Assembly (NCBI GenBank): GCA_964608265.1
Contig: CAZSNP010000012.1
Coordinates: 24,158-88,157, forward strand
Reading direction: 5' to 3'
Source: JANWXR01 sp964608265
Lineage (GTDB): Bacteria; Chloroflexota; Anaerolineae; Anaerolineales; UBA6663
Length of the DNA: 64,000 bases
Shown here: positions 1 to 8,270 of the stretch, in pieces
How the letters are laid out: the number at the start of each line of letters is the position of its first letter
How positions within the stretch are numbered: the first letter of the stretch is position 1
Position numbers and translations under genes: made by a program
The notes under the pieces: model-generated
Seen by the model: the letters and a program-made list of their open reading frames with translations, nothing else
Database searches by the model: none
What the model was told of the DNA's origin: nothing

Positions 1-757
1 CGCTCACCCCGATGATGAGACCATTTTGTGCGGCGGGACGCTGGCGTTGCTGGCCGCACGCGGCGTGGCGGTGCACATCGTCTGTTTGACGCGCGGTGAG
101 GGAGGGGAGGTGGGCGAGCCGCCGCTGGCCACCCGTGAGCAACTCGGTGAAGTGCGCGAGGCGGAGATGGTGGCGGCGGTACGGGCCCTGGGCGGAAAGA
201 GCCTGACCTTTCTCGGCTATGTGGATCCGACCGTCGGGCCGAACGAAACCCTCTTCGCGCCGCAGCACGACCCGGTGATTCTGTCGGGTCAGATCGTCAA
301 CTGCCTCAAACAGTTCAGGCCGCAAGTGCTGCTGACGCACGGCTCGAACGGGGAGTATGGCCACCCGGCGCACCAGTTGCTGCACACGATGGCGAAAGTC
401 GCCCTCGCCGCGCTGGTCGAGGAACGCCATGAGGGTGTGCCCGCGTGGTGGAGCTTCGCCGCCGCGTATCCCGCTCATCCCTATCCGCGTCTGAGCAACG
501 CCGACGACGCCGCCGACTTGATTGTTGATGTCAGCGCGGTGCTGGATCGCAAGGAGGCGGCGGCCCGCGCCCACGCCACGCAGAACGCGCTCTTCGTCCG
601 CCGCCGCTCGCAGCAGGCGGGCGTGCGACCTTCGGTCGTCCCGCTCACCGTGCGCGACGTGCTGCTGCCCGAGGAGTCATTTCGCCGGCACTGGCCCAGG
701 GAGGGAGCTGATGACTTTGCACGCTGGCTCACGGACTACGCCATACGCCCTGCGTAG
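1..757 (+). CDS. PIG-L/LmbE family deacetylase (5' end outside window)
   Basis: Zinc-dependent N-acetyl deacetylase of the PIG-L/LmbE family, which acts on N-acetylglucosaminyl-type substrates such as glycolipid or mycothiol/bacillithiol precursors. The frame is open from base 2 and begins with the family's AHPDDE metal-binding motif (bases 2-19), so the true start lies upstream of the window; TTG at 26 is inside the gene and would delete that motif. The second metal/catalytic region is HGSNGEYGHPAHQ (about bases 349-377). Most of the usual 220-270 residue domain is present. A VOC gene follows after 20 bases on the same strand. The exact substrate cannot be told from sequence. Confidence 0.9.
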   Translation, partial: AHPDDETILCGGTLALLAARGVAVHIVCLTRGEGGEVGEPPLATREQLGEVREAEMVAAVRALGGKSLTFLGYVDPTVGPNETLFAPQHDPVILSGQIVNCLKQFRPQVLLTHGSNGEYGHPAHQLLHTMAKVALAALVEERHEGVPAWWSFAAAYPAHPYPRLSNADDAADLIVDVSAVLDRKEAAARAHATQNALFVRRRSQQAGVRPSVVPLTVRDVLLPEESFRRHWPREGADDFARWLTDYAIRPA

Positions 758-777
758 CCCGGATTGGAGGAGACAAC

Positions 778-1176
778 TTGCGCCTCGAACACCTCGCCTT
801 CAACGTCGCCGACCCGGTCGCGGTCGCGCGCTGGTACGCCGAGCATCTGCGGCTCACCCTCATCCGCGACTACGGCCCGCCGCTGCACGCCCACTTCCTT
901 GCTTCGGGGCCGGGTCAACCGATGCTCGAGTTCTATCACAACCCCGCTGACGCCGTGCCCGACCACGCCGCGCTGTCGCCGGTGCGGCACCACATCGCCT
1001 TCGTCGTGGACGACCTCGTTGCCGAGCATGCGCGTTTGCTGGCCGCTGGCTGTACAAAAGTTGATGAGCCGGTGACCAATGCCGCCGGCGATATGCTCGT
1101 CTTTCTGCGTGACCCGTGGGGGCTGGCGCTCCAATTGGTGAGGCGCAGGACTTCGCTGCTGGGCGGCTCGTCGTAA
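778..1176 (+). CDS. VOC (glyoxalase/bleomycin-resistance fold) family protein
   Basis: Small vicinal-oxygen-chelate superfamily protein of 132 residues. It starts with the typical LEHLAFNVADPVAVARWY strand-helix module and ends with a second module around DPWGLALQLV. Members bind a divalent metal and act as lyases, isomerases, dioxygenases or resistance proteins; the sequence does not say which. The TTG start at 778 is preceded by GGAGGAG six bases upstream, which decides the start. Spacing to the upstream deacetylase is 20 bases, so co-transcription is likely. Confidence 0.85.
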   Translation: MRLEHLAFNVADPVAVARWYAEHLRLTLIRDYGPPLHAHFLASGPGQPMLEFYHNPADAVPDHAALSPVRHHIAFVVDDLVAEHARLLAAGCTKVDEPVTNAAGDMLVFLRDPWGLALQLVRRRTSLLGGSS

Positions 1177-1185
1177 ACACTTCAG

Positions 1186-1284
1186 CGCTGAAGCAGCGCT
1201 GAAGCGCTTACTACAAACGGCGCTTACTACTACAAACGGCGCTTACTACAAGCGGCGCTTGCTACAAACGGCGCTTACGACCAA
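1186..1284 (+). repeat. Imperfect tandem repeat, 'cgcttactacaaacgg' units
   Basis: The spacer between the VOC and DHOD-like genes has two overlapping gcgctgaagc palindromes, then at least four imperfect copies of a unit resembling gcttactacaaacggc. A related sequence (gcgctgaagcgcctactaccaacgg) sits at 42330-42353 before the corrinoid-protein gene, so this is a dispersed family. No coding capacity is seen. Confidence 0.8.
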
Positions 1285-1287
1285 CGA

Positions 1288-2076
1288 ATGATCGAACTGG
1301 CCCGGAACCACAAGCGCGGGTTGGTATTGCGCGCCCCGGTGATGAACGCTGCCGGCGTGCTCGGCTTCGCGAACGAGTATCGCGGCCTGCTGGATTTTTC
1401 GCAATTGGGCGCTTTTGTCACCAATCCGCTGACGCTGCACGCGCGCACGCCCGCCGCCCCGCCCAACGCCCTTGCCATCCACGACGGGCTGCTGATTCAC
1501 ACCGGCCTGCCCAACCCCGGCCTGCGCGCGGCGTTGCGCCGCTATCGGCGCGATTGGTTGCGGCTCGGCGTCCCGGTCATCGCCCATTTCGCCGCCACCA
1601 CCCTCGACGATGTGCGCCGGGGCCGCGACTGGCTCGAACGCGACGACTCGGTGAGCGGGGTGGAGTTGGGATTACGCGACGATGTGGCGGCGGGTGAGAT
1701 GGAAGCCCTGATCCGCGCGGCCCGCGGCGGTCAGCCGTTGCTCGTGCGCCTGCCGCTGCTGCGCGCAACCGAACTCGCGCAGGCCGCTGTCGGCGCGGGC
1801 GCCGATGGTCTCGTCGTAGGCGCACCCCCGCGCCTGGCCGTCGCATCAGAGGTGCGCTCAATCACCGGCCGCGTGTACGGCCCGGCGCAATTCACGCCGG
1901 CGCTCGAAGCCGTGCGCGCGGTTGCCGCCCTCAACCTCGGCCTGCCGCTGATCGCCGCCGGCGGTGTGTATTCGATTGAGAATGTTCAGGAGATGCTGTC
2001 CGCCGGGGCGGTCGCCGTTCAACTCGATGCCGTACTCTGGCGTGAGCCTGGCCTCATTCATGCCTGGCAGCTTTGA
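1288..2076 (+). CDS. Dihydroorotate dehydrogenase-like TIM-barrel protein
   Basis: FMN-binding TIM-barrel protein of 262 residues resembling PyrD. The N-terminus (VMNAAGVLGF, then LGAFVTNPLTLHARTP) parallels the PyrD entry strands (NASG, GAxVTKxxT). AGADGLVVG and the phosphate-binding PLIAAGGVYS...AGAVAVQLDA near the end match the FMN phosphate site. The NxSCPN-type strand that carries key active-site residues in PyrD is not recognisable (GVELGLRDD occupies that place). The protein is also shorter than the usual 300 or so residues. It may therefore be a diverged oxidoreductase rather than a working pyrimidine enzyme. It stands alone between a repeat and the convergent dtd gene. Confidence 0.6.
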   Translation: MIELARNHKRGLVLRAPVMNAAGVLGFANEYRGLLDFSQLGAFVTNPLTLHARTPAAPPNALAIHDGLLIHTGLPNPGLRAALRRYRRDWLRLGVPVIAHFAATTLDDVRRGRDWLERDDSVSGVELGLRDDVAAGEMEALIRAARGGQPLLVRLPLLRATELAQAAVGAGADGLVVGAPPRLAVASEVRSITGRVYGPAQFTPALEAVRAVAALNLGLPLIAAGGVYSIENVQEMLSAGAVAVQLDAVLWREPGLIHAWQL

Positions 2077-2096
2077 GACTGCCTACTGTCCACTTT

Positions 2097-2534
2097 CTAC
2101 TTTTCCAAAACAATCGTCACCGGCCCGTCGTTGTGAATCTCCACCAGCATCTCCGCGCGGAAGACGCCGGTTTGCACGGGCACGCCCAGTGACTTGAGCC
2201 TGTCGGCGAAGTGGGCCACGAGCGGCTCGGCGTGCTCGGGCGCGGCGGCCTCGATGAACGACGGGCGGCGCCCCTTCTCGGCGTTGGCGTATAGTGTGAA
2301 TTGCGAGACCACGAGCACGCTGCCCCCCGTCTCCAGCACCGAGCGGTTCATCTTCCCCTCGGCATCTTCAAAGATGCGCAGGTTGGCGACCTTCTCGGCC
2401 ATCCAATCGGCCTGCGCAACCGTATCCGCGTGGCCAACGCCGACGAGCACCACCAGCCCCGGCCCGATCTCGGCTACGCGCTGGCCGTTGACGGTGACGC
2501 TGCCGCGCTTCACACGTTGGAGGATGGCGCGCAT
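2097..2534 (-). CDS. dtd: D-aminoacyl-tRNA deacylase
   Basis: Dtd hydrolyses D-aminoacyl-tRNA (and glycyl-tRNA-Ala) in the cytoplasm as chiral proofreading. At 145 residues it has the family length. It shows the MRAILQRVKRGSVTV start, the catalytic SQFTLYA motif and the cross-subunit GPVTI (Gly-cisPro) motif near the C-terminus. The frame is open upstream, but the ATG at 2534 gives the canonical N-terminus and lies one base after the trpS stop (TGA-C-ATG), so the two are translationally coupled. The trpS-dtd pairing makes functional sense, since both concern aminoacyl-tRNA quality. Confidence 0.96.
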   Translation of the reverse strand: MRAILQRVKRGSVTVNGQRVAEIGPGLVVLVGVGHADTVAQADWMAEKVANLRIFEDAEGKMNRSVLETGGSVLVVSQFTLYANAEKGRRPSFIEAAAPEHAEPLVAHFADRLKSLGVPVQTGVFRAEMLVEIHNDGPVTIVLEK

Positions 2535-2535
2535 G

Positions 2536-3519
2536 TCACGCCAACCCCACCGCTTCCTTAACCTCCGCCATCGTTTGCCTGGCGAGGGATCGGGCGCGCT
2601 CTGCCCCATCCGCCAGCGTCTCCCACACGTGCTGCGGGTCGCGGGCCAACTCGGCGCGGCGCTCGCGGAACGGGGCGAAGTGAGCGTTGAGGTTCTTCGC
2701 CAGAATACGCTTGCAATCCACGCACCCGATGCCCGCGTTGCGGCATTGTGAGTCGATCATGGGCAGCTCGGCGGGCGAGAAAGTCTTGTGCAGCGTGAAG
2801 ACGTTGCACACTTCCGGGCGACCGGGGTCGGTGCGCCGCGCGCGCTGCGGGTCGGTGACCATCGTCAGCACGCGCTTCTCGGTCTCCTCGGGCGTGGCCG
2901 CGATTTCGATATGGTTGTTTAGGCTCTTGCCCATCTTCTGCGCGCCGTCGGTGCCGAGCACTTTCGGATACTCGGTGTTCTTCATCTGCGGCTCGACCAG
3001 CACCGCGCGGCCCGTGCGGTGGTTGAAGGTGCGCACCACCTCGCGCGTGAACTCGATGTGCGAGGCCTGATCCGCCCCGACCGGAACCGTATCCGCTTTG
3101 TACAGCGTGATATCCGCCGACATCAGCACCGGATAGCCGACGAGGCCGTAGTTGACGTTGTGCGGCTGCTGCGCGACTTTCTCTTTGAACGTCGGCAGGT
3201 CGGTGAGCTTGCCCAGCGGGGTGAACATGCTGAGGATGGTGTGCAGTTCGGTGACCTCGGGCACATGGCTCTGCACGAACATGATCGTTTCCTGCGGGCG
3301 GATGCCGGCGGCCAGCCAGTCCAGCGCCATGTCGGCGGTGTTCTGGCGCAAGTCTTCGCGGTCGTCCATCGTCGTCAGCGCGTGCAAATCCACGATGCAG
3401 TACACGCACTCGTAATCGTCTTGCAGCGCCACATAGTTTCTTATCGCGCCGAGGTAGTTGCCGAGGTGTTGCCGCCCGGTGGGACGCGCGCCCGAAAAGA
3501 CACGGCCTTTCTTTGCCAT
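2536..3519 (-). CDS. trpS: Tryptophanyl-tRNA synthetase with an Fe-S type cysteine motif
   Basis: Class I aminoacyl-tRNA synthetase that charges tRNA-Trp; 327 residues, normal length. The HIGH-equivalent PTGRQHLG is at residues 13-20 and the KMSKS-equivalent KMGKS at 195-199. In the C-terminal anticodon-binding part the cysteines are C238, C259, C266 and C269, spaced C-x20-C-x6-C-x2-C. This is almost the C-x22-C-x6-C-x2-C arrangement known to hold a [4Fe-4S] cluster in Thermotoga maritima TrpRS (recalled from the published structure). dtd follows one base after the stop. Confidence 0.97.
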   Translation of the reverse strand: MAKKGRVFSGARPTGRQHLGNYLGAIRNYVALQDDYECVYCIVDLHALTTMDDREDLRQNTADMALDWLAAGIRPQETIMFVQSHVPEVTELHTILSMFTPLGKLTDLPTFKEKVAQQPHNVNYGLVGYPVLMSADITLYKADTVPVGADQASHIEFTREVVRTFNHRTGRAVLVEPQMKNTEYPKVLGTDGAQKMGKSLNNHIEIAATPEETEKRVLTMVTDPQRARRTDPGRPEVCNVFTLHKTFSPAELPMIDSQCRNAGIGCVDCKRILAKNLNAHFAPFRERRAELARDPQHVWETLADGAERARSLARQTMAEVKEAVGLA

Positions 3520-3548
3520 GGGACAGTGAAGATCCTCTCTGAGTAGGT

Positions 3549-3600
3549 TCCCCCCTCTCCGGCGACGAAGGAGCGGGAGAGCGGGTCAGGGGGTGAGGCT
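3549..3600. repeat. Dispersed GGGAGAGGG-type palindromic repeat upstream of trpS
   Basis: The spacer between the trpS start and the next minus-strand gene contains ccccctctccggcg...gagcgggagagcgggtcagggggtgagg. This is one member of the palindromic family also seen near 12.0 kb, 24.0 kb, 25.3 kb, 41.6 kb, 57.3-57.5 kb and 63.6 kb. The inverted arms are imperfect here. Confidence 0.75.
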
Positions 3601-3626
3601 GGTTGCGCGATTATATCTGAGGCCGC

Positions 3627-4988
3627 TCACGGCGCCGCGACGATCCGCGCGAGCGCGTCGCTCACCTGCGCCGCGGCCGCTTCCGGCGATAGGCCGGCGC
3701 CCGCCGCTAACCACTCTTCGGGGGAGCGGGCCGCCGGCATCGCCCGCAGCAGCGCCCGGTCGGTCTCGGGCGGGGCTTCGGCCAACCACTCATTCAACAT
3801 CACCAGCGCGTTGCGGATGACGTCGGGCCGTCGCCACACCCCGCCGCGAAAATCCCAGTAGCGCTGCGTCGTCAGCCGCTCGGGGATGGGCAGGGCCGGC
3901 CCGCGCAGCACGCTCACCGGGTCGAGGCCGAGCCGCACCGACTCACGCACGACCAGGGCGTAGAAATAAGCGTTGCCGACCGCGTCGCGCCGCCCATCGC
4001 GGAAGGCCAAACGATCCATCGCCGCGAACAGCATCTGCACCCCGACGGCGCGCCGCCACAGATCGCGTCCGGTCGGCTCGGCCGGGTAGCCGACCTCGTG
4101 CGGCGACGGCACCAATAAGGCATAGTCGGGATAGCGCGTGACGTGCGGGGGCAACACGGTGAAGAGCAGTGGATCGGCGGGCCGGAGGGCGGGCACATCC
4201 GGCCACTGGTAGTAGCGGTTCGCCAGGTCAACGCTGATCGGCGGTTGGTCGGCGCAGCCCCAATCCGCGCAAAAGCGGGCGAGCACCTCATCGAGGTACG
4301 GCAACAACTCCACCGCGAAGTCGCGATCGGTCGCGTAGTGATTGATTTCGACAAAGCGGCCGATCAGGCGTGTGTGCGCGCCCCAGTAGCTCTCCGGCGC
4401 GAGGGTGCGTTGCCAAACACCGTCGGCCCGTTGATAGAACTGCGGCAGCGTGAAGGTGTAGGTGTTCCCGTCGGCATTCGTGTACGCTCGCGCAACATCG
4501 ACCTGATAGAAATCGGCGGCGCGGCGCGTCACGGTCTGCACCCGGCCCGCCTCGGCGACGGGCCGCAACCCTCGGAGTGGGGAGGGAGCGAACAAACCAT
4601 TGGCCGCCCGCTCGAGGCGCTGATCCAGCCAGGCGCGGTCGGCGGTGTTGGTCAGGGCCAGCAGCGTCACCGCATCCCCGGCCAACGCCGCCTGTTCTTC
4701 GCGCAGCACCGTGCCGCGCAGGGTTTGCTCCGTCAGCCACTGCCCCCACCCCTCGGTGAGCCAGACGGTCACGAGCACGACGCCCACTGCGCCGATGAGG
4801 ATTCCACTGACCGAGCGAAAGAAGGTGATGATTTGGAGGACGGCGCCGGTAGCGGAGGGTAGCGTGGACGCAGCCGGCAGCGTATCGCGCGCGGCGTCGA
4901 TCCATTGGCCGGGTGTGGGTTCAGCGAACGGGGCATCGGTCACCGTCCACTCGAACAGGTCGCTCTCGATAGCCGTGGCCTTCATCAC
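3627..4988 (-). CDS. Membrane-anchored protein of unknown function
   Basis: 453 residues; I do not recognise a family. A cytoplasmic N-terminus of about 48 residues precedes one long hydrophobic segment (about residues 49-78, with VLQIITFF and SGILIGAVGVVLVTVWL). The rest, about 370 residues, would lie outside the membrane and is rich in Trp, Tyr, Arg and Pro, with no recognised catalytic motif. The start is ATG at 4988; the adjacent second Met codon is equally possible. It is the last gene of a minus-strand run (M23 peptidase, lipoprotein, GH1, Nudix, this gene). Confidence 0.75.
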   Translation of the reverse strand: MMKATAIESDLFEWTVTDAPFAEPTPGQWIDAARDTLPAASTLPSATGAVLQIITFFRSVSGILIGAVGVVLVTVWLTEGWGQWLTEQTLRGTVLREEQAALAGDAVTLLALTNTADRAWLDQRLERAANGLFAPSPLRGLRPVAEAGRVQTVTRRAADFYQVDVARAYTNADGNTYTFTLPQFYQRADGVWQRTLAPESYWGAHTRLIGRFVEINHYATDRDFAVELLPYLDEVLARFCADWGCADQPPISVDLANRYYQWPDVPALRPADPLLFTVLPPHVTRYPDYALLVPSPHEVGYPAEPTGRDLWRRAVGVQMLFAAMDRLAFRDGRRDAVGNAYFYALVVRESVRLGLDPVSVLRGPALPIPERLTTQRYWDFRGGVWRRPDVIRNALVMLNEWLAEAPPETDRALLRAMPAARSPEEWLAAGAGLSPEAAAAQVSDALARIVAAP

Positions 4989-5050
4989 GCCTCATTTTAT
5001 CCCCGAAAGGGAGGGGCTGATTTATGGATTCTGTGAGCGGCGCCGTTCGG

Positions 5051-5644
5051 TTACTCGATGGATGACGGCTTCGTGAGCAGCGGCCCGACCACTTCCAGCA
5101 GGTTCAACAGCATGCGGGCGGTCGCGCCCCACACATCGTACTCACCAAAGTAGAAGTGATAGACCGGGATGGGTGGGCCGCCGAAGGGTGGGGCGCGCTC
5201 GGCGAGGAGGCGATTGTGCGGGTCGGCCAGCCAGCGCAGCGGCACGCCGAAGATCGAACTGATTTCGTGCGGCGAGGGGGTGAAGGGGTACGGCCACGGG
5301 ATGAGGCCGACGATGGGGGTGACGCGATATTGCGTCACCGTCAACAACTCATCCAGCCGGCCGAGCACCGTGACGCGGTCACGCGGCAGACCGATCTCCT
5401 CTTCGGTTTCGCGCAGGGCGGTGTCGGTGAGGCTGGCATCTGCGGGGTCGGCGCGCCCGCCCGGGAAGGCGACCTGCCCCTTGTGACTCGCCACCGAGTT
5501 GGTGCGCTGCGTGAGCAGCACATGCCACTCACCGTCCGTGTGGTACAGCGGCACCAGCACGGCGGCCGGCCGCGCTTCCCACTCGGCGCGGGTGCAGCTC
5601 GTGCGCGCGGCCAGTTCGGCGCGGAGCGACGCGGGGAAGTCCAT
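5051..5644 (-). CDS. Nudix hydrolase, CoA-pyrophosphatase type
   Basis: Cytoplasmic Nudix hydrolase of 197 residues, most like the NudL/YeaB/NUDT7 group that splits coenzyme A into phosphopantetheine and 3',5'-ADP. The region LLTQRTNSVASHKGQVAFPGG precedes the Nudix box, matching the UPF0035 signature next to the box in that group. The box spans residues 62-86 and ends RETEEEIGL (catalytic R78, E79, E82, E83 by pattern). The frame is open upstream of the ATG at 5644, but the added sequence is low-complexity Cys/Arg antisense to the GH1 gene. It lies 46 bases after the GH1 gene, same strand. Confidence 0.9.
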   Translation of the reverse strand: MDFPASLRAELAARTSCTRAEWEARPAAVLVPLYHTDGEWHVLLTQRTNSVASHKGQVAFPGGRADPADASLTDTALRETEEEIGLPRDRVTVLGRLDELLTVTQYRVTPIVGLIPWPYPFTPSPHEISSIFGVPLRWLADPHNRLLAERAPPFGGPPIPVYHFYFGEYDVWGATARMLLNLLEVVGPLLTKPSSIE

Positions 5645-5690
5645 CACACGCGCAGTATATCGTGAAACGCGCCGGGTTCGGCGCTGTCGG

Positions 5691-7076
5691 CTACACCGGC
5701 ACGCTGTTCGCCGCCGGCAGGCTGTTCGCCGCCGGCACGCTGTTTGCCGCAATGACATCCCGATACCACAACGCACTATCCTTGGGCAGCCGTTGCTGGG
5801 TGGCGTAGTCGGTGTAAACGATGCCGAAGCGCTGAGTATATCCCCTGGCCCACTCGAAGTTGTCCAGCAGCGACCACACGAAATAGCCTCGCAGCGGCAC
5901 ACCGGCCGTGAGGGCGCGATGGCACGCGGCGAGGTGGTCGCGGAGGAAGTTCAACCGGCGCTCGTCGCGGATGCGGCCCGAGGCGTCCGGCCCATCCGAG
6001 AAGCTACAGCCATTCTCGGTGATGTACAGTTGCGGCACTTGATATTCGAGGTGCAACCGCATGAGCAACCGATACAGACTCGGCGGGTGAATCTCCCAGC
6101 CCATCTCGGTCCACTCAGCTTCGGGCGCGAGGAAGTTCGTCTGCGGCGCGTTGCCGGGCGCCGCGCTCCGCAGGATAGCGCGGTTGTAATAGTTCACGCC
6201 GAGGAAATCGGTCTGCGTGGCGATGGTGTCCAGATCGCCCGGTTGCACGAAATCGGTGAGCCAGCCGGCCGTTTCGTAATCAGCCCATTTGTCGGCGGGA
6301 TAGCGCCGGCCATACAACGGATCGAGGAACCAGCGGTTGAAGTAGCCATCGTGAGACCGGGCGGCGTGGTAGTCGAGGGCGCTGGCCGAAGCCGGCTCCG
6401 CCGGGCTGAAGTTCAACGTGATGCCGACCTGCGCGCCGGGACTGTTGCGGCGGAGGACGGGCACCGCCCCGCCGTGCGACAAGAGGAGGTGATGAGCAGC
6501 GCGCAGCGCGGCCGGCCAATCACTCCAGCCCGGGGCGTGCTCGCCGATTTGGTGGCTGAGCAGGGCCGCGCACCACGGTTCGTTGTGCGTGATCCAGTGC
6601 TTCACCCGGTCGCCGAGCGCGCGACTGACGACGTCGGCGTATTCGACAAAGGCTTCGGCAGTGGAGCGCGCAGGCCAGCCGCCCTCATCCTGTAACGCTT
6701 GCGGCAGGTCCCAATGGTAGAGGGTGATGAAGGGACGGATGCCGGCCGCGAGCAACCCGTCCACCAGTCGGCTATAGAAATCCACCCCTTTCTGATTCAC
6801 CGCGCCGCGACCGGTCGGCAGGATGCGGGGCCAGGCCACTGAGAAACGGTATGCCTGCAGGTTGAGCTGCTGCATCAACGCAATATCGTCGCGCCAGCGA
6901 TGATAGTGGTCGCAGGCGAGGTCGCCATTCGAACCGTCAATGACCTTGCCCGGCGTGTGGACGAAGCGATCCCAAATTGATTCGCCCCTGCCGTCTTCAT
7001 CCCACGCGCCCTCGATCTGATACGACGAGGTGGCGCTGCCCCACACAAAGCCGTCCGGAAATTTGAGTTGGGTCAT
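5691..7076 (-). CDS. Family GH1 beta-glucosidase
   Basis: Retaining beta-glycosidase of clan GH-A, about 461 residues. The N-terminal signature FVWGSATSSYQIEGA is at residues 10-24. The acid/base glutamate lies in THNEPW (E166) and the nucleophile in YITENG (E354). WSLLDNFEWARGY is the usual aglycone-side signature. There is no signal peptide, so it is cytoplasmic and acts on imported beta-glucosides. The last 19 residues are three copies of AANS(V/L)P ending in V, encoded by an 18-bp tandem repeat; this tail is not part of the GH1 fold. No transporter gene is adjacent. Confidence 0.96.
   Translation of the reverse strand: MTQLKFPDGFVWGSATSSYQIEGAWDEDGRGESIWDRFVHTPGKVIDGSNGDLACDHYHRWRDDIALMQQLNLQAYRFSVAWPRILPTGRGAVNQKGVDFYSRLVDGLLAAGIRPFITLYHWDLPQALQDEGGWPARSTAEAFVEYADVVSRALGDRVKHWITHNEPWCAALLSHQIGEHAPGWSDWPAALRAAHHLLLSHGGAVPVLRRNSPGAQVGITLNFSPAEPASASALDYHAARSHDGYFNRWFLDPLYGRRYPADKWADYETAGWLTDFVQPGDLDTIATQTDFLGVNYYNRAILRSAAPGNAPQTNFLAPEAEWTEMGWEIHPPSLYRLLMRLHLEYQVPQLYITENGCSFSDGPDASGRIRDERRLNFLRDHLAACHRALTAGVPLRGYFVWSLLDNFEWARGYTQRFGIVYTDYATQQRLPKDSALWYRDVIAANSVPAANSLPAANSVPV
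5694..5748. repeat. 18-bp tandem repeat at the 3' end of the GH1 gene
   Basis: About three copies of an 18-base unit (gccgccggcacgctgttc with single-base variants) lie just before the GH1 stop and code for the AANSVP / AANSLP / AANSVPV tail. The unit length is a multiple of three, so copy changes keep the frame. Confidence 0.85.
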
Positions 7077-7116
7077 AGTAACCTTGGGTGACTTCTCTTC
7101 GGCGGGTGAAAGGCGG

Positions 7117-8256
7117 TCAGGGAATGATTGGCGGCAATTCTATCAGCCACAGGTTGCGATCAGCGGCGTTGACGAAGACCAATCGGTTCCCATCGGAGGA
7201 GAGCGCCCAGTCGCCGGCGGCGATGCGGAACGCCAGCGCGCGCGGGTCGGTGAGCGGGCGGCTGCTGCCGTCGGAAGCCGCGACCTCGATCAGCCGATGA
7301 CTCCCCGAGGTCGCCTCCAGCGGGACGATGAGCAGCCGGTCGTCGCTGCGCCAGCGGTAGGCGCCGAAGTGCGACAGGCGGCGCGCCGCCGCGCCGTCGC
7401 TGCGAACGACCCACAACCCGTCGCGGGCCGCATCCCCTGAAAACGAAATCGTATACGCGAGCCAGCTGCCGTTGGGTGAGATCACCGCGCCGCGAATGTT
7501 GAGGCCGGTCGCGATGACGGCCCGCGCGCCGTCGGCGAGGTTGAGCGCGGCCAGGTACGGTTCGGTCTCCGCGCTGTCTCGCCCGCTGATGAGCAGCCGC
7601 GCGCTATCGGGGAACCAGCCGCCCAGCGCCCCGCCGAGGACGCGGGCCGCAACGCGCGCCTCGCTGCCATCCACCTTCGCCACCCACACCTCGACGAGGC
7701 GGCGATCGAAGTTCTCGGTGGAAGAGGCCGTCTGCCACGCGATCTGCGCGCCGTCCGGCGAGATTGCCACCGCGCGGCCCGCCGCCGGGACCGGCCAACG
7801 CTCGCCCGTCGCCACTCGCTCCACAAAGGTCTGGCCAGCTTCGGGATATGCCCGCAACGCGCCGTCACTCGAGAACACGCCGACTTTCTCGGTGATGAAC
7901 TGCGGCTCGCCGCCGGTCGCACTCACCCCCCAGATCCCGCTCGGCTGCGTATCGCTCGGCTTGTCGATGAACCACACCTGTGAGCCATCGGGAGAAAAAA
8001 ACGGCTGGACACAACAGCCATCGAAGGTGAGCTGGCTCAAGGCGGGCGCCGGCGTCGGCGTCGGCTCGGGGGTGCGATTGTTGAGCGGCGGCGGGGTGAG
8101 GGAGGGGAAGGGCGTTGGCGCAATCGCCGTCGGCCCGGAGGTCGGGGTGGGGGCCGCGGTGCTCAGCTGCGTGAGGGCCGGGTCTGCGGCGCAAGCAAAA
8201 AGAACAAGGCACAGGGCATAGGGCGCGGGGCGCAACCACCGTTGAGAATTGCGCAT
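7117..8256 (-). CDS. Lipoprotein with TolB/WD40-like beta-propeller
   Basis: 379 residues. The N-terminus (MRNSQRW, then a hydrophobic stretch ending LVLFAC) is a lipoprotein signal with the lipobox cysteine near residue 22, so it is probably anchored outside the membrane. A Pro/Thr linker of about 45 residues follows (PTPTS, TPEPTPTPAP). Then come repeated blades of the form SPDGxxxxW/Y, for example FSPDGSQVWFID, ISPDGAQIAWQT, ISPNGSWLAYT and LSSDGNRLVFVN, typical of TolB-like propellers. It may sense or bind something at the surface; no enzyme motif is seen. The ATG at 8256 is chosen because it gives the signal peptide. The M23 gene is 14 bases upstream on the same strand. Confidence 0.85.
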   Translation of the reverse strand: MRNSQRWLRPAPYALCLVLFACAADPALTQLSTAAPTPTSGPTAIAPTPFPSLTPPPLNNRTPEPTPTPAPALSQLTFDGCCVQPFFSPDGSQVWFIDKPSDTQPSGIWGVSATGGEPQFITEKVGVFSSDGALRAYPEAGQTFVERVATGERWPVPAAGRAVAISPDGAQIAWQTASSTENFDRRLVEVWVAKVDGSEARVAARVLGGALGGWFPDSARLLISGRDSAETEPYLAALNLADGARAVIATGLNIRGAVISPNGSWLAYTISFSGDAARDGLWVVRSDGAAARRLSHFGAYRWRSDDRLLIVPLEATSGSHRLIEVAASDGSSRPLTDPRALAFRIAAGDWALSSDGNRLVFVNAADRNLWLIELPPIIP

Positions 8257-8270
8257 TGTGAAGTGTGCCT

